This document shows, piece after piece, positions 1-9,900 of a stretch of 11,578 bases of DNA (within the stretch, counting starts at the first letter, position 1; each line of letters opens with the position of its first letter). The DNA lies in assembly GCA_037447655.1 (NCBI GenBank), contig JBBHKE010003088.1, positions 1 to 11,578 of the forward strand. The letters run 5' to 3'. A model generated the notes under the pieces. The model saw nothing but the letters and a program-made list of their open reading frames with translations, had not been told where the DNA came from and searched no databases. A program made the position numbers and the translations under genes. The DNA comes from Zygnema cylindricum. Taxonomy: Eukaryota > Streptophyta > Zygnematophyceae > Zygnematales > Zygnemataceae.

Positions 1-47
<47 letters not shown>

Positions 48-86
48 AGGGAGAAAAAAAGAGGGAGAGAGAGAGAGGGAGGGAGG
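1..86. repeat. GA / purine-only microsatellite
   Basis: Pure (GA)n covers 1-42, followed by an all-purine GA/GGGA/poly-A stretch to 86. It starts at the window edge, so its true length is unknown. The strand asymmetry resembles, in reverse complement, the pyrimidine tract at 7170-7346. It is probably intergenic or intronic to a minus-strand gene. Confidence 0.97.
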
Positions 87-371
87 TACATTTTCACATT
101 TTGATTAAAAAAAACATTAGTTACAATGTGCCAGAAAACATGGAAACAGTAAATTCAGTGACCCTGTATTGCACATAAAATGTATGCTTTTTCTTGTTAT
201 TTAACACTAACAACAAATGTAATACGGGGTCAGATCAATTTTTCACATAAAATTTTATGAAAAAAAATCGTGTAAAACACTACGAAGCCCAAAAACAAGA
301 AAATAAAACGTTCAAATTTTTTTTCACATTGAGGGCATGAAAAAAAAAATATCTCAAACAATAAAACATAC

Positions 372-479
372 TGGAGCAGGGGGCGGTTCGCCTGCCAAAT
401 CCCAACTCTGAGAAAAAGAACAATCGATCGAAGCAATAAAAAGCGATAAAAATAAAACAAAGTCAACTTTCATGGCCAT
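372..479 (-). CDS. Possible first coding exon of a divergent gene, with a signal-peptide-like N-terminus
   Basis: Read on the minus strand from the ATG at 479, 36 codons run to an in-phase CCA|GTATGT donor (GT at 371-370). The peptide starts MAMKVDFVLFLSLFIASIDC and continues SFSQSWDLAGEPPPAP. That is a short basic start, a hydrophobic core of about 14 residues, a polar stretch and a proline-rich end, as expected for a secretory signal. The start context (CAGCCATGGCC) is favourable, and a TCTCTGGCAG acceptor-like site lies just before it, so a 5' UTR intron is possible. The rest of the gene would lie to the left, through the purine tract and beyond the window. The product is not recognised. 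Alternative: the T-rich stretch is an intron end and TTCTTTTTCTCAG is an acceptor for a smaller exon ending at the same donor. The reading rests on one exon, so confidence is modest. Confidence 0.4.
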
Positions 480-583
480 GGCTGCCAGAGAAAAGGAGTT
501 TTTCATGAAGTTAATACTGAAACAAAAAACAACATAAGAAAACAATTCTAATAATTGCCAATTGGTTGTTTTTTTATGGTTAG

Positions 584-597
584 CTACAGTACTGTAG
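584..597. repeat. 14-bp perfect palindrome, copy 1
   Basis: CTACAGTACTGTAG is its own reverse complement and recurs exactly at 2119-2132. Imperfect TACTGTA/TACAGTA relatives lie around 701-735, 1818 and 2141. It may be a protein-binding site or the remains of a short repeat. Confidence 0.7.
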
Positions 598-813
598 ATG
601 TTTGAACCGTGCGAAATATTTCGTGTTTCACGCACGGAATGAGTGTGCCCATTGAAAAGTATTTGTTTTTTTAAGTTTTTCTCCCGTGTTGAGCCTGTAA
701 CTACTGTATTGTAACTGTAACTGTACAGTATTGCACGATTTACACATAAATAGATTGACGGATGCGATGAGGAAATGAATGTCCTTTTTTTTTGTTTGGA
801 CGTGAATTTTCTT

Positions 814-855
814 TGACGTCACCTCACGTTAACAAAAACGTCTTGATGTGACTCA
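814..855. promoter_or_regulatory. Paired bZIP-type sites (CRE-like TGACGTCA and AP-1/GCN4-like TGACTCA)
   Basis: The perfect palindrome TGACGTCA is at 814-821 and TGACTCA is at 849-855, with starts 35 bp apart. Both are classical bZIP recognition sequences. They lie about 335 bp upstream of the possible minus-strand start and in the stretch between two divergently oriented coding regions. Additional ACGTCA cores occur near 1349, 1414, 1741 and 1757. Function is inferred from motif content only; eight-base motifs can occur by chance. Confidence 0.35.
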
Positions 856-2118
856 TGTTGCCGTACGATTAGTCACCGATGACTTAAGTCCATCCGTACT
901 AAACCATCGTTTTTCAATCGTACAACAACATATAATTTTTACAATGTTTTACCTTTTTTTACGCTCTATTTTAGATGATTTTGATTGGCTATTTGTTTAT
1001 GGGCTAGCGTTTTAATAGAATTCGTTACAATACGGATCATTCATTCGGGATACGGTTTCCTGTTTTTTACAAATCGCATTTCTGCATCCGAAAAGGTTTT
1101 CCGGAAAAGAAGATGATCCACCACAGTTGTCAAGTTTTGACGCACTTGACCGTATGTTTTGTCTGTCGCTACGCTCCAAAAAGGTTGACAGCCGAGCGGT
1201 CGACCTGTTTGGCGCCTCTATTTTTGTTTTTTTGCGGCCTGAATGGTACGAGATTATTCCTCATCTCATTCGCATCCATTTTTAGTGTGAATCGTGCAAT
1301 ATAAAGTATTCCATCGTACGGAAAACGTGTAAAAACCTAGTACATTTTACGTCATCATAAAGCTTAAATGTACTCCAACCGTCCAACCGCGTTATTCACT
1401 TTTCGACCCACGGCCACGTCATGTCGACTCATCATCAAGCTTTTACCGGAAGCGAGTCGGAACAGATTACTGCCGACCAATTTGAGTGTAACGTAGGACG
1501 GTGATTACACGACTACGGTTCAGGTTAGGTTCGTTTCATTTCTCGCCTGCGGCCTGCACGTGGCCTGCACAAAGGCGAAATGCCCTGTGACCTGCACAGT
1601 TATGCAAGATACCGCCCGGGTATCTCGGATTTTCAGGGTTATATGCTTATGGTTTTTTATTGGTACACAATATGCTTGTGGTAAAGTCGGCAGCAAAAAC
1701 CACCGTACGAAGTGCCCAAGTCGGTCGGGCTTTACGGTAACGTCAAAAAGAAAAAACGTCACAGAAGACTTTTCTATGTAGCGCCTATGTCGGGCAGAAC
1801 ACCGAGACAGAATTTTACTACTGTACTTGTAAAGTAGCGAAGTCAACAGAGTTGACTTTTACCGTATGTCAACTAGGGACTAGAGTATGAACCAGGTGTC
1901 ATTAGGAGAATCGCTCAGAGAGCCGTAATACTCGCTGTTAGTATAGAACTCGGGACTCGAAATTTAGTGTATATGGAACACGACATATTGTACATTTACA
2001 AATGGGATTGCGAAGCCGTTCCCCTTTTTAAGTTCGAAGGATGCATGTTACGATACGGTACGGTAGGTCATAGGACGATTTGAATTTTTGAAACGTAAAG
2101 TACGAATGTGTCAAAGTA

Positions 2119-2132
2119 CTACAGTACTGTAG
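2119..2132. repeat. 14-bp perfect palindrome, copy 2
   Basis: Exact second copy of the palindrome at 584-597. It is followed at once by a related AAGTACAGTACTAAA stretch, giving a compact cluster of AGTACT half-sites. Confidence 0.7.
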
Positions 2133-3489
2133 GCGTCAAGTACAGTACTAAATTACTAAATTTCCATCTTGCTGCAATCTGGCTGCGTGTTTTTTTTCCA
2201 TGGCTGCAACAGTTATGTGTCTTGCAGAGCTTTTGCAGGCGTCTGGAAACAGATTTGAGAGAGTCAGTAATAGCGTGGTTTTTTATTCCGTTTTCATACA
2301 AACATGTTTTTGCAGTTTATCTCATGCTATTTACAAAATAAGAGCAACTGGTTCTATGGGAAATATCTCCTTTGAAGATGTCTCAAATGTAATTTATTGT
2401 TGCACAATTTTACGTCGAAGTATTTTATGTTTTTTTATTTTCTTGCTTGTAACCTTTTTCTGTTGGAATAATATAGGAAGCGTTTACTCCCGCAATCTTT
2501 TTGTTTTGTCACGCTTGTGACTTTTTTTAAAATAATAATAATGTAAAAAACGTTTGCCACAGGAAATTTTATTTTGCTATGGTTTTTAACACCGTATACA
2601 AACACTCACAATATAACACAGTGCGTACGTACTATACCTCACACATTATACCACATGATAGAATAAAGCTGGAGTTACAAAAACAGAAACCAGGAGAGAA
2701 ACCTTTGGTTCAAACATTTATTTTTTCTTTCTTGATCTTTACAGAACCTGATATTAAAACTACCTAAGAAAGAAAATGTTGCAAATGAGATAATCTCAGA
2801 AAAAAAAAATGAAACTCAATGAAATGGAATGCAATGAAGTGAATGCTATCTTTTTTTTTTTTTCCAAAATAAATAGGTTTCTTTCTGACACAAACATTTT
2901 TGAAGCAAGATCCTAATTATCGACCGCTTGATAAGTGGATACATATATTAAATAAATGCATTAAAAAATAAATATCGCATTCGACCATGATACATGTACT
3001 GTTTTCCATGTGTAAAAACAATACAAGCTTAACCAAAAAATGCGTCTTGTAGTAATTGTTTTCTAATCTTGAGAATAAGAGCATAAAAAACTCCCTGCAG
3101 TAGACGCCCTCTTTTTCCTTCTTATTGATTATTAAGTGCTGTTTGAATTTTGATTAATTTTCATATTAATACATAAACTATCTTGCCTAAATCGAAATAT
3201 ACTAGTACACCGTCTATGGTTATTAGCGCCAAGGAAGTTTATATTTGTTGTTATTAATTATAATTCAGTGCGGAATGACCTGGTTGGTTTAAAACCGTTT
3301 AATGAATTAGAGTGAAAAAATCATTAGTGATATTGACACTATGTTAGGTTGAAGGGGTGAAATTTAGGTTCACTAGTATAGTGGCATTCGCGCAATATTG
3401 ATACACGTGTACTATCATTGAACCATGTATCTGAATTTATTATCACATTATGTTTTAATGTTTAATACATGGCCGAGTAATGTACCATC

Positions 3490-3514
3490 TGGAGGCTATG
3501 CTATCTACATGTCT
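3490..3514 (+). repeat. 25-bp direct repeat of exon A sequence, upstream copy
   Basis: These 25 bases are identical to 3593-3617 inside exon A, 103 bp downstream; the identity stops sharply on both sides. The copy lies upstream of the exon A acceptor. In the matching frame it reads EAMLSTCL, then diverges and stops at a TAA shortly before 3540. Confidence 0.95.
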
Positions 3515-3573
3515 GAAAACCAACTCCTTTGTTTATTAATTGAAATTTTTTTTATTTATTAATTTTTGTTCAG

Positions 3574-3939
3574 GACATGACCAAGTTCAATGTGGAGGCT
3601 ATGCTATCTACATGTCTCCCTTTTCTTCCAGAAGACCTAAAAAATCAACCTTTGATTACATACAATGAGAATTCAGCATTTGAAGGTGATGGTTTTCTTA
3701 TGTCCAAAATCCAATATTCTTCTGCCACATTATTTCAAATTGGAACCGATAACAGCTTTACTCTAGATCAAGACGTACCTGGAGTGGAAGAATTTAGCAG
3801 GGAAATTCATTGGAAAAACGTTTATCTTGGTCGACGAAGTTTAGATATAGGATGGATTGCATGTGAATGGGATGTTAAGGATTCAAATCTCTCAAAGTTA
3901 CTCAAAAAAACCGGATTTTTCTTTCCAGAATATGATTTG
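3574..3939 (+). CDS. Exon A of the DUF2921-like gene (most upstream exon identified)
   Basis: A T-rich tract and TTGTTCAG acceptor precede 3574, and the frame stays open to the donor TTG|GTAATA, ending in phase 0. The first ATG at 3577 gives 121 residues beginning MTKFNVEAMLSTCLPFLPED. The cysteine and Pro-Glu near the start resemble the beginning of the mature part of plant DUF2921 proteins, which follows a signal peptide. Here no hydrophobic leader precedes it, so an upstream leader exon ending in phase 0 is likely. If so, this exon starts with the codon GAC at 3574 and the ATG is internal. Its first 25-bp block from 3593 is duplicated in the upstream non-coding sequence. Confidence 0.8.
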
Positions 3940-6900
3940 GTAATAATTTGCGCTTTTCAACCAGCATTTTGACAATCATGTCTGTGAATATGTGGCTTTT
4001 TTCAAATATTTTACCAGTCTGTTTGGTGAAAATGTTTTCCAAGCATATTCTTGCTTGTCGAATGCACAAGGTGTATAGGTGGATTTTTTTTTTCTTTTTT
4101 TTTTTTACATTATCAAAGTTTACCCTCGTGTTGTGGATAATACATGAATAATGACAAACGTTTGAGTAACCATATGTACTGTTACTCACAAAACTGAATG
4201 ACTACCCACAAACAAGGGTAAGATCTGCTAGTGTAGTTCCCTGTGCACGCCAGACTTTCCAGAAAATTGTCAATGTGTTTGTAATATGATTGGCATGTTT
4301 TACAGTTGTACAAAGGAAAAAAGACCAATTGCAAAAGTAATGCATATGTTTCCGAAATTACATCGTAAACTGCTGTTATCTTTAATAATAATTCGGTCCC
4401 GTGTTTCTGTGTTTTTTGCCCTCTGTACACAAAACAGTGTTAGAATATATATATATATATATATATGATTTTTTTCCTTGAAGCTGATTCTTCTTGCAGT
4501 TCACAATCATCACCGGAAACATAATTATCAATAATAAAACAGAGCTCATACTGCGTATTTGCAATTTCGGTGACCTATTTTAGAGCCAAAATTTTGTTCT
4601 TTGTTCTTTGATATTTTATGTTATTTGAAGGAAATTTGATGCAGTTTTTTCCAAAAAACGTCTAAATAAAATGTGTGAAGCATCTATTGGGCCTGATTCC
4701 AAAAATGTGTAATAATGATCAAAATGGATTGTCTTTAAAAGGGAAAAAGAGGTCCTCAGTCTTGGCAATTGGTAGATGTCCCGTCTTTCGAATGTAGTTT
4801 TGATTGATTTTTTTGGTGTTTTGGATTTCTGAATTATTTATCACAGACGGGGTGGAAACATAATAATACATTGACGTCCCTTGGACTGATGTATCGGATA
4901 CCGAGAGGGGATGGTTCATTTGAACCTTATTTTGAGGTTTGCCAAGTAGCATGTCGTAACTTCTCCAAAATTTGTGATTTACGGTTCAATCTACGTTATA
5001 CCCCGGTAAGTTGAGTAGTCAATTGCTTGATAAAAAAGTGATGCTGCCTTGGCTCTTAAAGTCCGAGAAGTGTAGGATTTCTATAAACTGGTATTGTTTG
5101 AAAATGTACTGTTTGATAAATGGAATAAATCAAAGTGTATCAGAGTGGGGAAGGCGAATTTGAAAACCTGGACGAGGTTATGGTTCAAGTCGATTTCTTC
5201 GGAAGAAAACTAGGATTGGCATGTGTCTCTTCTCTCTTTATTTTAAAGTCATGAACTAGTGTTACTGTATGCTTTTGATGGGAAATTTGTCTTGTAAAAT
5301 CTCCAAATCAAGTCCAAGTCATGGCATTTTCAGAGTCTTTTCTTGATGTTATTCTCAACTATATGTTTGTGGCAGTTATCCTGTTGAAAACAATCCCCCT
5401 TTTTTCCTTTTTTCCACGGTTGTGGAGTAGGAATGAAAGTTGTTGGGAGGTCTTTACATGTATTGAAATGAGTGGGTTGTGATTTAAGTACATCTGTAAG
5501 ATTTTTTTATTTTTTTTTTCTCCATAAATGAATTGCATTTTGTTTCTCTTTTTTGTGAATCTATCCAGTTTCAAGGGAATATAAGTTCTTCCGTCCGTTC
5601 TCCTGATTGGACTGGACAACTAACTCTCCAAGACCATGGTGGAACAAACGTATCTTTCAGGTGATTTTCACAATTTTTTGTTGCGTACAGTCTTAGGACG
5701 AGTACGGTGGATGACGCTTTTCTATGTTTTGGTCGGAAATCGAAATAAACATATGCAGCTCCTAATCAATGTCAATATATTCCTAATTGGAGCTTAGAAG
5801 TGTTTGAATTATTGATTTTGTTTTTTCTTTTAACATTTGATAATGGAGTTATTGACTGCATATTGCCACGTTTCATTTTCATTCATTTGTAGAAGGTGAT
5901 TGATTCCTATCGAAGCTTGTGTTTTGTTTACATGTATCCTTGAGCGATTCTAATGCTTTGTTTTTTTTTTAAGGAGAGCCTGAATTTCGGTCTTTTTGTA
6001 TTTCATTTCTTCTAATATTCTTTAGGAACACGTTTCACATGTGATTTCAAAATGAGTCCTGAAAGTTTTTTCTTTTTTTCTTTTCATAATTTTGTCTATA
6101 TTTCGGGTGCTTTGGGCTTTTTTTCTTCAAAACCTTCTCTTTGACGAATTGCAGGTTTGAAAGCAAATCTCGACTATTAGAATATATTTTTACAAGGGAC
6201 AAGGAAGTCCAATCTCGTAAGTTTTGGAGTTTTCTTTCAAATAACATGTAGGAAAATGTTCGAAGCACAAAAAGCCTTATCACATAGACATATTTTGTTA
6301 AATGGATACGGGAGCATATGTTGACTTCAGGATAAAGAGAGGAGAGAAAGGTTTAAAAAATAATCCGTCAAAGCAAGGAATTTGAAAAACTTGATGAAGT
6401 TTGTTGTTTGTTTCTCTAGATGTTCATTTTTGCCATAGTAAATTTGGTAGGAGGCGTTTTTTCTTTTCAGATTGCCCTTCCCAAACAAATGGACGAAAGA
6501 CAAACCAGTTCCATAAACTTTTAGGATGGCGATACCCCAAAGATGTTCTCACAGATAGGGCTTCTTTTCAACTAGAGGTGGGTTCTTCAGAAAATACATT
6601 CGTGTTTTGAACTTCCTTAGGTTTTTTAGGGTTGACAAGCACGCTTTAAATTCACCTATTTTATCGAGTATATATTCAAGTTTCTGCTTTTTGTTCTAGG
6701 CCTCAAAAACCTTTCACATCTATTAGTATGACCCAGTTGAATTTTGTATGCCGCATAGCTTTTTGCGTGTTTTTTTTCTGGAAAATAGCCAAACGTTTGT
6801 GATTGTTTCCAAGAGCAAAAGTGTTGTCTTGAACATTTAATTTTCAATTTTCAATTATGTGGGTATCGCAGATGGACGAAGTTTCCCCTTCACGAGAAGG

Positions 6901-9900
6901 AGGACCTAGTGAATCGTTCCTTCTAAGTCTGCGCATTGTATGTGTGGAAAAAAGGACCAACGTCATGAATAATTCTGGCGAAGCATTTCTTCCGAGGGGC
7001 GACCATCATACTAGCTGTTTTTCAGAAGATTTTTGGTTATATCCTCAATCAATTCATGAAGTGGAACAGTCTCGGAGCTCAAATCAGAATGCTTTGAAGG
7101 GCGCCAATACGGGACGAGTCTCTTTTACTGTAGAAGTTATTATACCTATTAATGGGTACCTCACAACAACCCCCCCCTCTCTCTCTTTCTCTCTCCCTCC
7201 CTCTCTTTCCCCCTCTTTCTCCTTCCCTCTCTCTCCCATTCTCCCTCTCCCGCTTTCTCCCTCTTTCCTCTCTCCCTCTCTCTCCCTCCCTCCCTCCCTC
7301 CCTCCTCCCTCCCTCCCTCCCTCCCTCCCTCTCTCCCTCCCTCCCTACTATGGGTCGATATTTGGTTAGCAATTAAATGCCCGCAGGGCTTTTTGATAGT
7401 AAAGGATGGACAATCGATAAATGGTGGCTTTCTTGCCTTTCATCTGGTTGCAGGAACTGGTTTACTAAGTTTTTATTTAATTTTGAAGGATTCTATGATG
7501 AGGATACTGGTTCTATTTGCGCTTTAGGATGTAAGCGAAAGGTTGGTTCCTGGCCTTTGGGTGTTTTGTTTTAAAGGGTTTTTTAGGTGATGGAAAAAGA
7601 TATGTTGGCATTCTATATGGAAATTTTGATGCTCTTCTGATTTTGGGCACAATTTTTCTGCGTCAAACAGTCCAACTACTATTCTGAGGACATGTATGCT
7701 AAAATACTTTTTACATGATCTTTGTTCATATTTTTTTTAGCGATTAAGACAAGATTGCATTGCATAAACCTCTCCTCTCATGACCTGTGGACATCATGGG
7801 AACAAGGCGATAATTATGGGATGTTTCTTGAAAACTGTGTACACCTCAAACACATTGTAATCCTGGGTAAGAAAAGTTGAATGTAGTCAATGCAGTAACC
7901 CTTAAACTGATCATAATGTACACTTTGACAGCTAATTATTTACCCTTAAAGTGGTAATATTTAACTAGTGTTGTGTATCGGCAAGGATTTGCGATATGGG
8001 CCTTTTTTCGGATTGCCGATAATCAATATATTGGCACGATACATCGACATCGGTGTTATCGCCGATGAACAACCAACAATATTGGTTGTTTATCGGCGAT
8101 AACACCTATATCGATAGCTGTACGGACTGTACAGCTAAATGTACGGTCCGTACATTCAACTGTACGGGTTATTCCCTGGACGCGTTGCAGACCCCCTTCC
8201 CCCCGATTTCAAAAAAAAATCGGGATATTTGCTTGATTATTTCTAATTTAAGGGAGTTTAACTTGGGTTCCACGCTCCCATACCCTTCCAGAATGTCCTT
8301 TTGAGTTTTCAGAAGATGGTGGCAGTAAATGGCGGCAGTCTGACAGGTTTGTTCGTCTGTCTGTTCGTCTGGTTTTCAAAAAAGTTTGATTTTACAAATT
8401 TATAATGTAATTTAATTTTTTCGTTTTGGTACTATAGTTTTAGAACTATAAACTATTGTTTTAAATTTGTCAGCATTTATGTGCTGCGCTATCCGTAATA
8501 AACTTCAGTTAAACAGAATACGGAACAGATTTCTTGTACGTGGCATGCCAATAAAGTCAATAATATAATACAGTATATTATAAAGTACTATTGTATGCGT
8601 ACTATATTTTTTTAAGTTATCGCCGATAAGGAATTTGTTGGTCTCTGATCGATATATCGGGACCTCTGACCGTTCGATACCGTTCGATAACCGAGAACTA
8701 TTGGTATCGGTGTTATCGCGATAATATTTTTGCCGATACACAACACTAATTTAACCCTTAAAGTGATGTCTGTAAAGGAGAGTTTCTCGATATTCAGCCT
8801 GCGAGATTTTTTGAAACCGTGCGAGATTTTTTGAAACCGGTCGCCAGATCTTTGATAAATTGACATGACTAATGCGAAATCCTGAACGTCGGAATCTAAC
8901 TCTCTCAACTTCTCATGGATTGTCACATCTCAAATATTTTTACAGGCAGGGGCAGGGGGAGACCTTGACTTGCCTTATACGGGGAGACATGAAATTACAA
9001 GGAATTCATACTTGAAGAGGGACTACGGTATCGATGACATTTCTGATTGGGAAGTAAGAACGAAAGTTTTATTTCCACGCTATTTACCGTGGCCTTTGAC
9101 CAGCTTTCGTCCTCCGTTGAGAGTGGAGATTGAAAGTCTGCGAAATCCATGGGACCCTCTGTTTTTCAAAACACTGAGCTTTCACCAAGGTTCTTCCATT
9201 GTTGGTATAGTTTACTGTTTGTTATTTTCTTTTGCTGCAATTTAATTTCAACTTTTGCTCTTTTTTGAATGGTTTTTTCCGTCATGTTGACTTGCTTCTT
9301 TGAAAGTTCATCAGTGTTCTATAATCATTTAACAAACAACTCTTTCAACTTCAGTAATCTCAGAACTGGCTTATGAAACAATCGACCCTTACCTCCCCTC
9401 CCTCCAAGTTTCTCCCCTCTGCCTCCTTCCCTTCCTCCTTTCGCATTCCCCCCCTCTCTCCCTTTTAATCTGCCTTCTCCCTTTTCCCCACGCCCTCACT
9501 GCCTCTCCCTTCAAATCTACCTTGTGTGTTCCTCCAGTTTAAAGCGTTAAAATGCCGAATATACCTCTCGACTTCTTTCATGACATACTTTTTCAACTTT
9601 TTTTTTATGTTTTGTGATCTTATATATTGCAGAGAAAGAATCTCTTGCAGATTTCCAGCGGTCAGTAGCAGAAATTGTCAGGGGTAGTATTATAGGATCG
9701 CTATTGTTGGTGTGTTTCCTGTTTCAAATAAGGTTTGATATACGAGCCTTCTTGTTGATATTTTTGATACTTACAATCAGAAAAATATCTTTAATAATGT
9801 TGAATAAACAAACATTTTCCTGTTGAAATTTCTGATTCTCACTATCGAAAACGTATACAGTGGACACAATCTGTCACAAAGACGTGGTTAAGGTGGGTCC

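Larger units (their letters stand above)
480..3573. other. Region without a recognisable gene (putative divergent regulatory region and/or 5' introns)
   Basis: Open frames here are short, compete on both strands and resemble no family I know; the longest is 108 codons on the minus strand at 1520-1846. Bases 800-1900 are visibly less T-rich than the flanks and contain repeated ACGTCA and CGTACG/TACGG motifs. From 2400 the sequence becomes AT-rich like the introns of the main gene. A signal-peptide exon ending in phase 0 is expected upstream of 3574. One weak option is the ATG at 3425, reading MYLNLLSHYVLMFNTWPSN to a GTACCA donor at 3482, but the hydrophobic core and donor are both poor and I do not call it. 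Confidence 0.6.
7966..8748. mobile_element. 783-bp hAT-like MITE (non-autonomous DNA transposon) in intron I-J
   Basis: Perfect 19-bp terminal inverted repeats TAGTGTTGTGTATCGGCAA (7966-7984 and, inverted, 8730-8748) begin with the TAGTG start common in hAT elements. Identical 7-bp ATTTAAC flanks (7959-7965 and 8749-8755) look like a target-site duplication; hAT normally makes 8 bp, so one base has changed or the boundary is offset. The inside carries repeated TATCGGCGATA-type motifs near both ends and a 25-bp-arm hairpin, but no transposase-like frame, so it must have been mobilised in trans. It lies wholly within an intron and should be removed by splicing. Confidence 0.9.

Noticed and set aside
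1520-1846. 108-codon minus-strand frame overlapping a 73-codon plus-strand frame (1560-1781)
   Set aside because: Neither has recognisable motifs, a convincing splice context or coding-like composition; two competing frames in a less AT-rich stretch are expected by chance.
2200-2520. Plus-strand frame of 106 codons as a possible signal-peptide exon of the main gene
   Set aside because: Its hydrophobic part comes from T-rich DNA late in the frame, and no good donor in phase 0 follows that would join exon A.
4719-4952. 77-codon minus-strand frame
   Set aside because: It overlaps plus-strand exon C, which has strong splice sites and agrees in phase with its neighbours.
5691-5732. Possible extra exon after GCGTACAG reading SLRTSTVDDAFLCF
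   Set aside because: It would enter in phase 2 and leave in phase 1, but exon F, which has better splice sites, needs phase-2 entry; both cannot be used together.
5757-5796. Imperfect inverted repeat AGCTCCTAAT ... ATTGGAGCT
   Set aside because: Short arms with a bulge in an AT-rich intron; no terminator or structural RNA context.
7079-7376. Long Ser/Pro/Leu frame on the plus strand and Arg/Glu/Gly frame on the minus strand
   Set aside because: Both are translations of the C/T tract at 7170-7346 and its purine complement, with no independent coding evidence. The tract lies in an intron.
8053-8304. Open frames within the MITE as a transposase remnant (also minus strand 8505-8926)
   Set aside because: They run through the hairpin and inverted repeats and show no BED zinc finger or hAT dimerisation motif.
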